Assembly: GCA_944472155.2 (NCBI GenBank)
Contig: OX235273.1
Location: 82,516,793-82,580,792 of the forward strand
DNA: 64,000 nucleotides
Direction: 5' to 3'
Source of the DNA: Trichobilharzia szidati
Taxonomy: Eukaryota > Platyhelminthes > Trematoda > Strigeidida > Schistosomatidae
Positions within the stretch are counted from its first letter, which is position 1. Each line of letters begins with the position of its first letter. A program made the translations under genes and the position numbers. Below the pieces are notes generated by a model. The model worked only from the letters and a program-made list of their open reading frames with translations. It ran no database searches and was not told the origin of the DNA. Positions 23,120-34,690 of the stretch are shown piece by piece.

Positions 23120-23300
23120 CGTGCGTCGGTGGCACAGTGGTTAGGACTCTCACTGACCATGCACATGGTCCGGGGTTCGGTCCCCTACCGACGCACACCC
23201 GATATCTATGGTCGGCCTGCAAAATTTGGGCTACCGACATCCATGCTGAAAATGCCATACTTGTACTGAAAATACGGTGTGGCATCAAGCTGTAATCAGA
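23120..23300 (+). mobile_element. Short tRNA-derived SINE inserted in another SINE
   Basis: Plus-strand 180-bp family member with box A (GTGGCACAGTGGTTAGG), box B (GGGTTCGGTCCCC) and tail GTGGCATCAAGCTGTAATC. Hammerhead-SINE sequence is found on both sides (22740-23112 and 23335-23403), so this copy arrived later. Confidence 0.87.
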
Positions 23301-23334
23301 AAAAATACCTATCTCTTGAAAATTAATCCGATGC

Positions 23335-23403
23335 TCACAGCTGTCCACTACTCCCCCTTTTTCACTGGTTCTCTAATTGATATCAATCCGTGGTCAAACT
23401 CGA
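23335..23403 (+). mobile_element. Hammerhead-SINE 3' fragment
   Basis: Plus-strand fragment starting within stem III (ACAGCTGTCC) and running through TGATATCAATCCGTGGTCAA. The catalytic core is missing. Confidence 0.75.
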
Positions 23404-23430
23404 ATATATATATATATATATATATATATG
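23403..23430. repeat. TA dinucleotide microsatellite
   Basis: An uninterrupted run of alternating T and A. It abuts a PLE end (23431 onward), exactly as a shorter TA run does at 43911. Confidence 0.9.
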
Positions 23431-23790
23431 AGATTAACAAAGAGTTAAGGGGTGAGAAAATATACTTAGGTCAAGTTAAAAGGACATACTGAAGGTCAAA
23501 ATAACAACGATCACAACACCAAAAAAAGGAGGCAATATATTATAATTATGTATATATATAATTATAATTATATGTATACATAAACTAAAGTATATACTAC
23601 AGTTTACACAACGATAAGTTTTTGTTTTTAGTAATCTTTCGGGCAAAACACTGTCCGTGATCGCACGAACTGTTGGGATTGTTTTGTTTTTTAATTAAAA
23701 TTGATCTATTCTATGATGCGCTAACTTTTCACTGACATTAAGGGCGGTAATAGTGCATCTACCCTGGTGTCAAAACAAAGTTTACGAAGG
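23431..23790 (-). repeat. PLE 3' end related to copy D
   Basis: Segments 23434-23526 and 23742-23790 match 43918-44060 closely (AACAAAGAGTTAAGGGGTGA; CTTAGGTCAAGTTAAAAGGA; TGTCAAAACAAAGTTTAC). About 215 bp of AT-rich DNA separates the two blocks here but not at 43918. It is the noncoding 3' end of a minus-strand PLE without its coding region. Confidence 0.75.
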
Positions 23791-23849
23791 AAAGTTTAGT
23801 GTGATGACGAATTGTTTTTGAATGCATAAAATTTGTTTAAAAATCCTAT

Positions 23850-24170
23850 ATACATATATATTCCACTTGTAGGATCCACTAATTTAGAAGAATGATTGAC
23901 TTCACGACAAATATAGCCTTATGATGATAGCCGCGAATAACTCGTCTGTGTGAACGGTAGTGCCTGGGAGGACTAGTTGTATTATTGGTATTGAAACATC
24001 AGCACGTCTGTTTGGGATGTTTTCTAAAAACCGTTTTTGAAGATTTGTATCCTACAGTCCTAGCACTCAGACATGATTTGCTCTTCTATTACCGCGGTTT
24101 GTTTTCCGTTTTATAAGTACTGTATTGTCGTCAGTATGAACAACGACGCCAATTCCTCCAAGTACAGTAG
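23850..24170 (-). pseudogene. Merlin-type (IS1595-like) transposase remnant
   Basis: Minus-strand translation gives IGVVVHTDDNTV (first acidic block), KRKTNRGNRR, then after stops RADVSIPIIQLVLPGTTVHT followed by DE (23941-23952), and after one frame change REVNHSSKLVDPTSG. This is the order found in Merlin transposases of the IS1595 group: a K-R-K-Y-N-R-G block, L-P-G-T-T-I-H-T-D-E with the second catalytic Asp, and V-N-H-S-x-x-F-V-D-P. These enzymes cut and paste DNA with a DDE catalytic triad. The third acidic residue and the terminal inverted repeats are not seen. Stops and frameshifts make it a relic. Confidence 0.82.
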
Positions 24171-24379
24171 CACTTCCATTGATCTTTTATGAGGCGATAT
24201 TCTTGTATTTTAAAGTGACTGCAGTTTTGAATTCTTGGAATCCTATGCTCTCAGAGGTTTTAGATAGACAAATACACCTGCCGTGTTCATATGTTAACTT
24301 TAGTAGGCTAGTTAGAAACTACATAGTATATTTTTATTCAGCAGTGCAACATTTTTCTCATATTTATTCTTGTGCTTAT

Positions 24380-24615
24380 TATTATTTTATTCCTTTAAGT
24401 CCCCAGTGGAACATAAGGCTTCAAGCTAGAGCTTTGAAGTTTCGGTAGCAGTGTTTTTATTTTTACGGGATGAGGTTGCTAGTTTCATGCCCAGTTCTCC
24501 CTCTTTACCTGTCTTACTACCGGCTTAGCTAGGTAAAGGAGTGTGTCGGCCGGGGATCGAACCCCATGCCACATGCATGATTGGCCAGCATTCCACCGTT
24601 AGGCTACCGACGCTT
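24380..24615 (-). mobile_element. tRNA-headed SINE built on RTE ends
   Basis: Minus-strand second copy of the family at 15748. It has box B (GGGTTCGATCCCCGGCCGAC), a body with GAACTGGGCATGAAACTAGC and CACTGCTACCGAAACTTCAA, and the 3' end GAAGCCTTATGTTCCACTGG with an AATAATAAG tail. The head fits a tRNA-Gly-like origin (GGTGGAATGCTGGCC). It lies about 330 bp upstream of the IQ/ankyrin/SOCS exon. Confidence 0.83.
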
Positions 24616-24931
24616 CTCGTCTCTATGAGCTAAGATCATGTGTAGTATCTATTCTTGTGACTATGCCTCTTTAACACACAAAAGTTATCAAGATTCACTA
24701 ATTTGTTTTAAAAATTAGCCGATTTTAGTGTATCACGTTAGTACGTTGATAAAGTGTCTTCGAAATGATTGGTTACATGTTTCAGCCAATAGGAGCATGG
24801 AGAAATAAATAATATCAAAAAAAGTGTTTATTCTATTATTTAACTACATTGTGAAAGTGAATGGATAAAAATTGAGAAAATAACTGGAGATTTTCTCTAA
24901 GGTGCATGTGACTTACACTATACTACACTAT

Positions 24932-24941
24932 CTCTTTACAG
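24932..24941 (+). other. Splice acceptor
   Basis: TCTCTTTACAG is a good pyrimidine-rich acceptor ending at 24941. It sits seven bases before the first ATG of the exon that follows. Confidence 0.7.
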
Positions 24942-26823
24942 AGAAAACATGTTTCTACTGACTGGATTAACAGAACTTGGTAAAACATCCGCAACAGAGA
25001 AATATGATAAACTTGGTTTATTGTCTACAAGTTATTCATTTCTATGGGAAAATTCATCCTATAATGATACAAATAATTTACACAATAAAACAAAATTTAA
25101 CTCTACCTTTGCATATAGCTTTAAATTTTATGACAAAGCAAAGTATAAGTCTTTTCTAATTATCCTATTGAATGCAACAAAGCATAAAATCGGTAAGAAG
25201 CTACATTATCAAAATAAAGTTGTACAAAATACAGATAATTCATTTGTCAAAGAGACGAACTGTTCACCGGTAGACAATCACATTGAACCGACAGATAATG
25301 ATAAACATATTGATAAACAACAGAAAAGCAGAAAGAAACTCAAGGAGTTTCAATGGTCACTAAGTTCGAAAGATGAAAATACTGAAAGTAATTTTGAAAC
25401 CCTGGATCTATCCACTTCATCGTCAGCACGTATTATTCAAAGAAAGTATATTAAATATCGCAAATGGAAAGATAAAAATAGAACAAATTATGAAACTCAC
25501 AGCCATTGCCATAATTTGAAAAAATCAGCTCATTGTCAAAATAACACGCTTAAATTGAAAAACATTTCTAATGAATCAATTTCAAATAATTATTCATTTA
25601 AAGAAATGAAAATTAATGAGTCCACTTCAAATGTACATAGACAATTTCTTTTTGGACAAATAGCAGACGATGGTCAATGGGAATCATTTGAATTTTTACT
25701 AAGGGCTGGAATAAGCATCAATTCTGTTCAGAAAAAGATGAATACAAACAATGAACTAGATAATTTGTCTACAAGTGTATTAACAACCGAAACATATCTT
25801 TCTGTTACAGATCTCTTCCTCAGAAATGTTCCGTCAGAACAATCATCTACACTGACATCTGTAGTGACTGTATTCACGTGTCTACCGAAATGTAGCCATA
25901 AACCTGGGATATATCCGAAAATTCTCGCTAGCCTTTTACAAAAAGGAGCTGATATTCGTATTATTGATAACACTGAGGTGTATCCGATAACTGGAGGTAT
26001 TCAATCAGATACTATTTCTCATACATTTCAAAATGCTGCAATACAACTGAATAACATACTACATCATTACAGTATGGGGACTAACGATGAGATTGTTGAT
26101 AATGCAGGTCTTCTGCGTCAGCTGTTAAATGCTGGAATGATTCCGCCGAAGGTATTTTTTCTCAAACATACAGATAAATTATTTTTTCATATTGGAAAAT
26201 CCATTCATCATCATCATTATCATCACCAACATCATTACCAACAGATGAGAAATATTGACGGTGTAGTCAAAAATGTCTTCTACCCACTACTTATTTACGA
26301 GTTAGTGAAGTGGAACTTCTACGACAGATGTTCTGAGCACAGTCTTCCCCCAGTCCTACAGTCTTTCACAGTTTTATTTTTAAATTTTGTTTATTCAGGT
26401 TTGTGTATACTACCAACTAATGCAGTAGATATCTTAGACATGAATTCATTCACTAGATACATAGGCATCAGTTGCTATCACAATGAAAACACATCACTTA
26501 ACACACTGGAACATGAAAGATTTCTATCACATTTTAGCTTTTATCATAACAAATTTTCTCAACTAATCAATAAACAACCTCTTAGACTATTTATCCAGTG
26601 CAGATATGTTGTTAGAAATCTATTGGGAACAAGGTATTTTCATGAAAAACTAATGACCACAACAGTTGTTGATGAAGAGGAACAACTGCCTTCAGTTGTA
26701 CAGGAATCAAATAAGGAATTTGTTAGACAGTTACAGAAGATACCAGAACAATTAAGACGTGATATTGGGTATATCGAAGCGATAAACTTAAAAAATGAAT
26801 TGTATTTTTTAACAGGTACTTGA
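24942..26823 (+). CDS. IQ-motif, ankyrin and SOCS-box-like protein, long 3' exon
   Basis: An open frame of 624 residues from the ATG at 24949. The exon probably starts at 24942 after the acceptor, so more coding sequence may lie upstream. Residues 161-174 (RIIQRKYIKYRKWK) fit an IQ calmodulin-binding motif. Residues 232-262, 321-345 and 384-400 read like degenerate ankyrin units (WESFEFLLRAGISINS; ILASLLQKGADIR; LLRQLLNAGM). Residues 419-430 are His-rich. Residues 543-609 fit a SOCS box: QPLRLFIQCRYVVRNLLG as the BC box for Elongin B/C and IPEQLRRDIGYI near the Cul5 box. This makes it a candidate ASB-type substrate receptor of a Cullin-5 ubiquitin ligase. Ankyrin consensus is weak and the low-complexity N-terminal half is Asn/Ser/Lys-rich. 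It ends at TGA 26821-26823; a donor-like CAG|GTACTT five bases earlier could instead extend it. Confidence 0.82.
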
Positions 26824-28202
26824 TATTATTTTCGTGTGTATTTAATTACGCTGTAATTACAGTACTTTATTCTTGTCCATATGTAAATGAAGTCAATACA
26901 TGTATGTAGACATTGTACAAATGTATAGTATATAGCAATTTTATCCTCAGAATTGGACTTCTTTTCCTAATAAGGTTAATTATATATAGACATATATATA
27001 TATTACTCTGATCACCTAAGGAGTTAATTTTGCTTATATATTTAGCAGGCAACTTAAAAGATTATTATTCGGCACCAAAATTAAAAATCATTATGATGGA
27101 GCTCAGTCGGTTAGTTGGTCAGCCTGGAGCATTTTGGAGGAGCCAATGAAACACATTTTTCAATCCTAGCCCTTAAGCTGGGATTCTCATGAGTTTTGCT
27201 GTTTGAAGATTCCAGTTTTATATGTAAGCCTAAAAATGTCAGCTGGCTACAGTAAGAGACGTATACTGCTTAACACATTTCTATTTGTACTAACCTCAAA
27301 AATTTCGTACAATCCTGAGGGTCATTCTCTTCATTTGCCAAAGGTTTCTTTTATTTCACTAAATTTGTTACATAACTCATATGTCTTCTGTGGGAAAGTA
27401 ATGTGTTGCATAGGTGATTACACATCTTGCATTATGGATAATGTCTGAGTTGAACAGTCAGAAGAGCTTGAGTTTCTGAAAAGATTCCATACAATAATTG
27501 TCGCTACTCAATGGATATATATATACTGACAGAAGTTCAAAACCCGAATAAAATTCTATTTTTATATTTGATTATTCTACTGTTCCATCTAATAAAGGAG
27601 ACTAAGTAGAACATAAAACATTTTAAACACAAAGTATGTTTTACTTTTCATTTCATCAACTTTTATTATCTCTAAACACTAATTGATTCTGAATGGAATT
27701 TATGAGAAGCATACTTCTAGCTGATATTATGCAATCAAGTAAGACATAATGAGATATATAAACAAACAATGATTACTATATATAAAAAGACAGTACACAT
27801 GAAAATTCTGATTAGAAGTGGATTAGAATGTAGGCATAGAAAGAGTATGTGCCTTACAGAAAGGCTTTGTAAATCTAATCAGTTCCCAACTTCTACAATT
27901 ATGAAAATTAGCTTGGTTTAGTAACCTTTTTTCAACATTCTTCAGAACTTCGCACAGGCTAATTTTTGGTAATTATCAGCCTTTTTATGTGCCACTTGAA
28001 AGAACTTCAAAGTGATATCACTGGGATTATGAAATGTTGATTAACAAATGTAGAGTAATTTTTGGGTATAATCTTATCAGCAAACGAAATAAGAATTTGG
28101 ATTTGTCATTCTTAAATATTTAGATAGTGTTAATAAAAGATGGAGTTTTGCCTGAAAGATATGATGTTTTTGGACAATACATGTCGTAAAATTTGATTAT
28201 AT
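26824..28202. other. 3' flank or intron, no clear feature
   Basis: AT-rich, with TATATA patches near 26985-27003. No AATAAA lies close to the stop codon. A tRNA-like stretch near 27098-27170 (AGCTCAGTCGGTTAGTTGGT) may be an old SINE head, but it lacks a box B. Confidence 0.4.
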
Positions 28203-28280
28203 ATTTGTTAGATGGTTGGAGGCAATCAGCAGAAAGCCTTGCACCTTGTTGGCACTCGTTAGCAAGGTGTGTCTACAAAT
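28203..28280 (+). repeat. Dispersed repeat fragment
   Basis: The stretch GATGGTTGGAGGCAATCAGC followed by TTGGCACTCGTTAGCAAGGTG resembles a dispersed repeat I associate with schistosome genomes. There is only one copy here and no coding content. It precedes the RT fragment at 28315 and may be part of the same insertion. Confidence 0.45.
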
Positions 28281-28314
28281 GTTGTCCAAGACTCCTGACT
28301 TAGAAATGGGGAGT

Positions 28315-28760
28315 GAAGTGGTAGAACGTGTCGATCAATTCACTTATTTGGAAAGTTGCATCAGCCAGTGCCGATGGGTTGATTGCTGACGGATTATCAG
28401 CTCGGATACAGAAGGCTTGTTTCATATATGCCAGTTTACACCGTCTCTGGCATAGACGTGATGTCCGACTGGCTGTCGACCAAACGACGTGTGTACTGCT
28501 CAGCAGTCCGCTCTGTCCTCCTTCACGGCATTGAGTGACACATGGACATTGAAAGTGTAAGACATGGAAAAGCTAAGTAGTTGCTTTTGATCATAGGTGC
28601 TTGCACTTTGTCTCCCGTGTTAAGTGGTATAATAAGATAAGGAATATTGAAGTTAGGCTTTGGTCGAAGGGAAATCAATCGACGAGGCTGCGAAGTTACA
28701 TCGACTGAGATGGTTAGGACATGTGCTACGTATGCCTAGGCATCGCCTTCTTCAGTGGGA
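28315..28760 (+). pseudogene. Non-LTR retrotransposon RT C-terminal fragment
   Basis: Translation across frames gives VERVDQFTYLESCIS at the start and LHRLRWLGHVLRMPRHRL at the end, a hallmark C-terminal block of schistosome RTE/SR-type reverse transcriptases. Between them a short frame (28328-28534) covers the LIADGLSARIQKA part. Frame changes and stops are frequent. It is a different subfamily from the copies at 11651, 37600 and 52663, whose corresponding block reads RWIGHSLRRP. Confidence 0.75.
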
Positions 28761-30399
28761 AATGTTAACTGAACAATCTGAAAAAGTTCAAAATAATCAA
28801 CAGACAAAAGAAACCTAGCGTGATTCGTTTTGCTGAGGCAATCGGCTAAAACCAAATCTATGTACGCAAAAAGAGACAGTGGTGAATCTTGCACTGTCTT
28901 GATGATAACAAAGCATAAAAATATCACTGCGTCATCTTCCGTCCCGCTTAGAAACTTTTATTTTTCCGTCTAAGCATGACTCATCCTAACCCCCTGTTTT
29001 ATCTGTTTTATATAAACGTGTTTGTCTTTGGTTACGTAACCTATCACTCCTGATACTCTTTTTAGTTAAACTTTGTTTCTACCCACAAAACATCTGTTGA
29101 ACTCTGTCCTTTTGTTTCCAAGCTTAGTCATGCAATTCTTCTATAAATAGTCAATCCTTTTCACTCTTACATCATTCCTGACCAATGTTACTCTTAGTTC
29201 CAATCAGTTACTCCTTATCATAGTAGAAACAGGTATGTTCAGATCTTTAATTTAATTTATAATGTTGGTACTGTTCAGGTTGTAACCAGTTGAGAAGAGT
29301 CCTTGAAATAATAAAACATGAGCTCAGTTAATCCTAGTGCTTTTGTCGTTCCTGCCTGTATTCTAAATCGAATGAGCCAAAGAGTACAATTTATTATAAG
29401 AGTATGAATACATTTTCCAGTATATTCTAATTTTTTCAACTTTGGGTTATAATTCAAATAAAAGTAATTCTGCATTAAAGGTCTTCACCACTGAGCTAGT
29501 AAGAATGATAACTAACAACATGGTTTGCTAGTTTCCTTTATGGGTGCTGAAATTGCACTAGCTATGTTTGAAACATGGTAAGCTTGCAAGACACTGTTGC
29601 ACACACTACGTTGATTTTAGCTTCGGTTTTATGTCGAATTGTGTCAAATGACAGAAACTGTTGAGCTGTGAACTCAGTCACGTCTGCTTTAATCAGCAGG
29701 AAAAACACCTTCGATTTTCATTCCACACACAGTTTTTCTTGATAGAATTCTAAAATCATTTTACTATTTCCAGTGAGTTTCTAGGTTACTCATTCTTAAG
29801 TAGTATTACACATAAATGTGAAAATAAATAGTTGTCTAATCAGTAAGTTGTGGTTATTTCAGATTTCAAATCATAAGAAGAAAGTCTGTCGAAAGGTTGT
29901 CTGAAAAATGAAATAATTACTCATTTACTAGCCTTTATTCATTATTCAGTCTATCCATTATATATTCGTTAGATCATACTAATTTTGTCCCATAATCAAA
30001 ACTAAGTTACAAATGTTTTCATAACGACTAACTAAAGTTCACAAGGTGATAAAAGTCAGATATCTCTCCAATGCCTGTCTATTGAGTAAGTATTAATGTT
30101 TACTCGAACTAATAACAGCGACAGTTAGATAAAACGTGGTGATGATGACTGTTGATTCACAATAAAATCTAGAAAATGAATAAAGTGGAGTCCTGTTTTC
30201 AGATAAGAAATATTATCGCCTATCACATATAAGAACAACTTGCTAGTGTTTATTTGTCTGGGAAATATGGTAGTTTTTGAAGGATGCTGATACAAAGAGT
30301 ATAAACTACGAAACATTATGTAATTTGTTGAACACTATAGCCGAAATTACTTAGAAAAAGAGGCCGAAGTGGAATAGAAACCTCTGTAGACTGGAATAA
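28761..30399. other. No recognisable feature
   Basis: About 1.6 kb without an assignable gene or repeat. Several short frames have no family signature. Confidence 0.4.
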
Positions 30400-30740
30400 T
30401 ACTTAGTCCAACAATGGTTATGGGGAGAGCTACATCTGAACGTGCTCATTATAAGGACATAGTGCCGGCTTGTATAACCTTGTTTGCACAGCTCCACCTG
30501 TATGAACTATATACTTCAATACACCTTCGGTATGCCTTGTACAACGATGAAAATTACATTTATCGTCAGCGTAATATCCCATGACTAACAAGTGTGATAG
30601 AATTCAGCGTTTTATGGATATAGTGTCGCCCTTTCTGAAAAAAGAGCTAGCTAGTGTTCTCGAATCCATAGATGAACCTGTTTGATCGCATTCATTCTAT
30701 GACTTGACCCACGGGAAAAGTTAGAACGGGATATGCGTCA
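30400..30740 (-). pseudogene. Decayed PLE GIY-YIG endonuclease fragment
   Basis: Aligns by eye along its length with 790-1120: TCTGAACGTG and TGTGATAG landmarks, the TCGAGC/TTCAGC region, and the GAACCTGTTTGATCGCATTC part matching the RQVR block. It is older than copy A, with no frame longer than a few dozen codons. Confidence 0.7.
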
Positions 30741-31021
30741 GGAAAGGATCATATTAAATAAATTAGCTTTAATTTTCACGTTGAACACTGATTGGTTGCA
30801 ACCACGAATTAAATTATCATTTATACTTTAAGAGTATAGGATGAATATTTTTTGGTTAATCACTGTCTTCATCCAATTCATACTATTTGCAATCGCTTGT
30901 TTTTCATTCAAATATCAGTTATCTTGTTGCCCTAATTGATTTTAAACCCTTAAGTCACATTCAGCATTAAAATTCATCTGCTGTATACCTGACTGTTATT
31001 ACATTTATAAAACAATTTTTC

Positions 31022-31440
31022 GATTGTTAGTTTGTAAAGATTTGACTGGTTACAGGATCTCATCATGATCTGACATTAGTTAGAGAACCATTGGAAAACC
31101 TGGGAGTACTGGACAGGTGTTTCCTACGTCCTAGTTTGGGACTCTTCATCATTACGCACCCACCAGGGTTCGAACCCAGGACCAGGCAAGCGAGCTCGTA
31201 GACCATTACGCCACTGGGACCCGATCCAATGGTTAGTGCACGAATTCCAACTTCTGCTTATTCACGATATAGCGCGACCCCTAGCCAATTTCTTCGGCGA
31301 GTATTTGTCCTCACACCCGACCTGCTGCACCCTACTGCTCACGACTTCTCACTAGAACCCCAGGTAACTACTTACCTGAATAGGGCGAGTCGCTAGTGAG
31401 CATCTCATCGATATTCAAGTGTTAGTTTGTAGGAATTGAC
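31022..31440 (-). mobile_element. Hammerhead-SINE, full unit
   Basis: Minus-strand unit of about 410 bp with tail, hammerhead (31103-31150), box B (GGTTCGAACCC near 31165), box A and the long 5' block. On the minus strand the hammerhead reads GATGAAGA before GTCC..GGAC, and then GTAGGAAAC, so three extra bases separate stem II from GAAAC. Stem III is ACACCTGT. It faces a plus-strand copy at 31442. Confidence 0.8.
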
Positions 31441-31441
31441 T

Positions 31442-31650
31442 GGTTGGGTCGAGTCCCAATGGCTTAATGGTCTGCCAACTAGCTCGCCTTGTAACCAGAA
31501 GGTCCTGTGTTCGAACCCCGGTGGGTGCGTACTGGTGAAGAGTCCCAAACTAGGACGTAGGAAACACCTGTCCAGTACTCCCTAGTGGTTTTCCAATGGT
31601 TCTCTAACCAATGTCAGCTCATGATGAAATCCTTAAACAAAACAGTTTTT
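31442..31650 (+). mobile_element. Hammerhead-SINE in inverted orientation
   Basis: Plus-strand copy with box A (CCCAATGGCTTAATGG), box B (GTTCGAACCCC), hammerhead (31528-31580) and 3' tail. It shares the GTAGGAAACACCTGTCC variant with its neighbour at 31022, so the two are closer to each other than to other copies. That points to duplication by inversion rather than two independent insertions. Confidence 0.8.
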
Positions 31651-34149
31651 ATCTGATAACTGTAACAACCTGTAAAAAGCATGGAAAAGATTTCTTTTAA
31701 GTTCACTTTAGTTCATAGTATAAGAAAGTTTCTGAATTTTACCTCAGTTATGTTTTACTGGTTACTAAAAATATACGTTTTTATATTTAAATTTGAAACT
31801 GCATATAAATAAAGGAAATAGTCAGTGAACAGATCTACTTGAATCCGTAATACATTCCGTTCATTAAATTTTAATCAAAATAGAACTCAGAGCTGACAAC
31901 TGAAATAGAATTGCTTATTATAAAGACTTTGTATACGATGAAAACAAATGGTATGCAAAAATCAGTTGAACTGAGGAAGTTACAGCAAAGAACTGAACCT
32001 TTATTATTTCTCAGTCAACATTATCTGAAAGAGGAGAATGTTACATTTATTCCTTTTATTTGTAGTATAATTTTAATTAGTTTGCAGATGAATAAAATAA
32101 ACATAAGAGAGAAGAGTATAAGGAAATGAAATTCTCCAGTGGTACCGAAAATTCCAGTAAAAGGTACATTCGAAAATTATTATCATCAAACCTGTACAGT
32201 TATTTTATTAGTTTCTGTGTTGAGTGATAACTGACAACAAGGGTCAGAGTTTATATCACTTAGTGGCGAAGTGTTTGAGAAGTAACACTGTGAAAATAAC
32301 GAATCGTCTTAGGTAATGGAGAAATTAAGCAACCAGTTGATCAAGTGATGAATTGTTATGCGAAAACGAGAGTTTGGTAAAAACAGTATAAAGTAGTGAA
32401 AGTGAATCATAAAACTTTTTTTGTGCAAAAAATAAAGACAAGAAAGTTGAGTCTTGGGCTGTGGCAGCATGTAGATGAGTAAAACGTTTTTCTACACAAA
32501 GTTCATGTTCCCCCTTATTAATGGTGAGACATTCGACTGTATGAAGAAGATGCATATCAAATTCTTTTGGCTGACTCGATCTTACCTTATATATGATACT
32601 GAATGAAGTCTACACTGATACTGAGTAACTAGAAAGAACGATGTATTCTAGAATTGTACTGTTTACTGTTCTTCATTCGCCTTTCGACAGCTAAACTGAT
32701 AGGTGTTCGTGAGCATGTCTGGACAATGTGCTCAACTCCTCTGGGATAAGTGGTGGTAAACACGCACTGATGCTTCCAGAGGGGGATTTTTCTTTAATGC
32801 GTGTATAGAAATGGTAAAATGTAATGATTCAGTAAGGAGCGCTCTAAGGATGGCTATTGACAGATGGCTTCGGAGGACCTTTTTGAATTTCAGATTTACA
32901 ATTGTTTGTATCTTCGATAGTTCCAGTTTTCTCAGGGAATCGGTCTTTATTCTCAAATTGTTATCGGTGAATGTGGTTAGGTATTCGCTCCGAATTAAGG
33001 CATTTCTGTGGGATTCTGAATCCCTATTCAATGTATCTTCGAGGCAAATACAATAGATTGTTGTCGCGAGAGATATTTTGTGGTTTATCAGAACAAAAAA
33101 GAAAAAAGTATGTCAGTTGTTCTTTCTATTTTGTCTTGTTATACTCTCATCTTTTTAGATTTGGGTCCAGTCCTGAATTTAACCGAACGATGGGCAGTGT
33201 TAACCGTTTCCAGGATTCGACTTAGGTTGGCCTTCCATCAACAGTTTCAAAGATGTCGTTTAAGCCATAATAGATTCCGATACATGCAAGAATCTAAAAG
33301 TTTCTTTTAAGAAGTTCGTCTCTATTTTTTCACAGGGTCTAATGTTTCTATTAGCCATCGCAATACAAGATACTGGGATGATCTAGATTTGTTCACACTT
33401 AGACTCTTGGTTAACTGCTCTAAGCAAGATATACGGACATGAAATGGTTGATACAGAAGGGTGAATACTTTCATAAGTCTGCATGCTGACTGTATCGACC
33501 AAAACTCAAGCATTTCAGTCTGAACGCTGGAAATCAGTCGATGCATTATACTGTCTGGCTCGAAAAAATTCCGTAACTCAGGCACAGTCTATATTTATAT
33601 ATCAAAATTTCAAAATACAATTTGTCATACTGGTGAGTAATAGCAATTTATATCCAAAAACAAATAAAACTTCCTTAACAATGTCGTCCGGAGGCTTTAA
33701 TGTCCACAATTTTCTCATGTGTAAAATGCCTACTGCACTACAGAATTAAAGGACCAGAAGCAACCGTAAAACACCTGAGAATCACTACGAATATTCACAA
33801 CAAGATGGGATCGAATCTCTGTCTACAAGAATCAAGCAGAAGAAACACGTTTTCCGCAGACAGTTTCAATATCCAGTAGTCACTTCATGGAGTAACTTTG
33901 AACTTTTTCAAAGAAGGTCAAAGTAGTGAAATAACCTATTACTATCAACAGATGACCGTCACAAAATAGACAAGTGAAGCATTGAGCATGGAGTCAACCA
34001 AGATTAAACAAATGATGGGAGATAAGTTGAAATGAAAAAAACGTAAACATTAAAACAGTCATATACAGTTCAGGGGAAAAGGATGGTAATATTCACATTA
34101 GTTGAAATACTGAAATAAATGTCAGTATTGTGAATATTTCCTCATGGAG
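31651..34149. other. Unresolved stretch with possible decayed element
   Basis: The minus strand at 32730-33590 has two longer frames (99 and 87 residues). The first contains LRKLELSKIQ and SIAILRA, faintly like the start of a PLE reverse transcriptase; the second is unrecognised. Around 33745-33830, ACAACAAGATGGGATCGA repeats a motif also seen near 15285. Evidence is too weak for a family call. Confidence 0.35.
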
Positions 34150-34690
34150 TGATCTTTAATGCGATTATTCACCTGCTACCACCGAATTCGATTTCCACTT
34201 CAATGGAGTTTATATTTAATGTTAACTGCCATTCTACTCTCTGCCTGACGATGATACACAGTGTTGCAATTTGGTCCACGCATGAGTTATGTTTACCTAG
34301 TTCAGACTGTTCTGGGAGGGGGTTTGCATTTAGAGCTTCTTATAGTTTCTCCAGGAAGATGCAGCTTTTTTCTATCGGAGGACAGGATCTTGAATCCGCA
34401 CAATTCCTTTCACTGACATAGGTCAGCCTTCTTTGACGGTTTGATCACGTAGCCTTTGAGATAGCAGGTACCTTTCCTTCCAGAACTTGTACAGTAGTGG
34501 CGTGAGCATATGAGTTAAGTTATCTTGGCCCATTCTCATGGTTTCTGTGATGATTTCATTTGGCATTGCTGGTTTCCTGGCATCAAGCATCTTCACAGTA
34601 TGGAAAGCTTTTGCTTTAGTAGAAGGGTGATTGTACACCAGTGGTATTTCTGGACGACTTTTAGATGGACGTTTCTTTCGTTTTAACACC
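34150..34690 (-). pseudogene. Non-LTR reverse transcriptase fragment
   Basis: On the minus strand an 88-residue frame reads KMLDARKPAMPNEIITETMR and LLYKFWKERYLL, matching the region before RT motif A in RTE-type elements (K-A-P-G-P-D-x-I followed by W-K-E-x-x-x-P). Further 3' an overlapping frame gives REWQLTLNINSIEVEIEFGG, corresponding to motif A with Asp replaced. It is a short, decayed internal fragment without ends. Confidence 0.65.

Noticed and set aside
27098..27190. SINE or hammerhead near AGCTCAGTCGGTTAG and CAATGAAAC
   Set aside because: There is no box B, no core order and no relatives in the window.
32732..33031. PLE reverse-transcriptase start (LRKLELSKIQ, SIAILRA)
   Set aside because: Similarity is limited to a few residues with no downstream RT blocks in order; left as unresolved.
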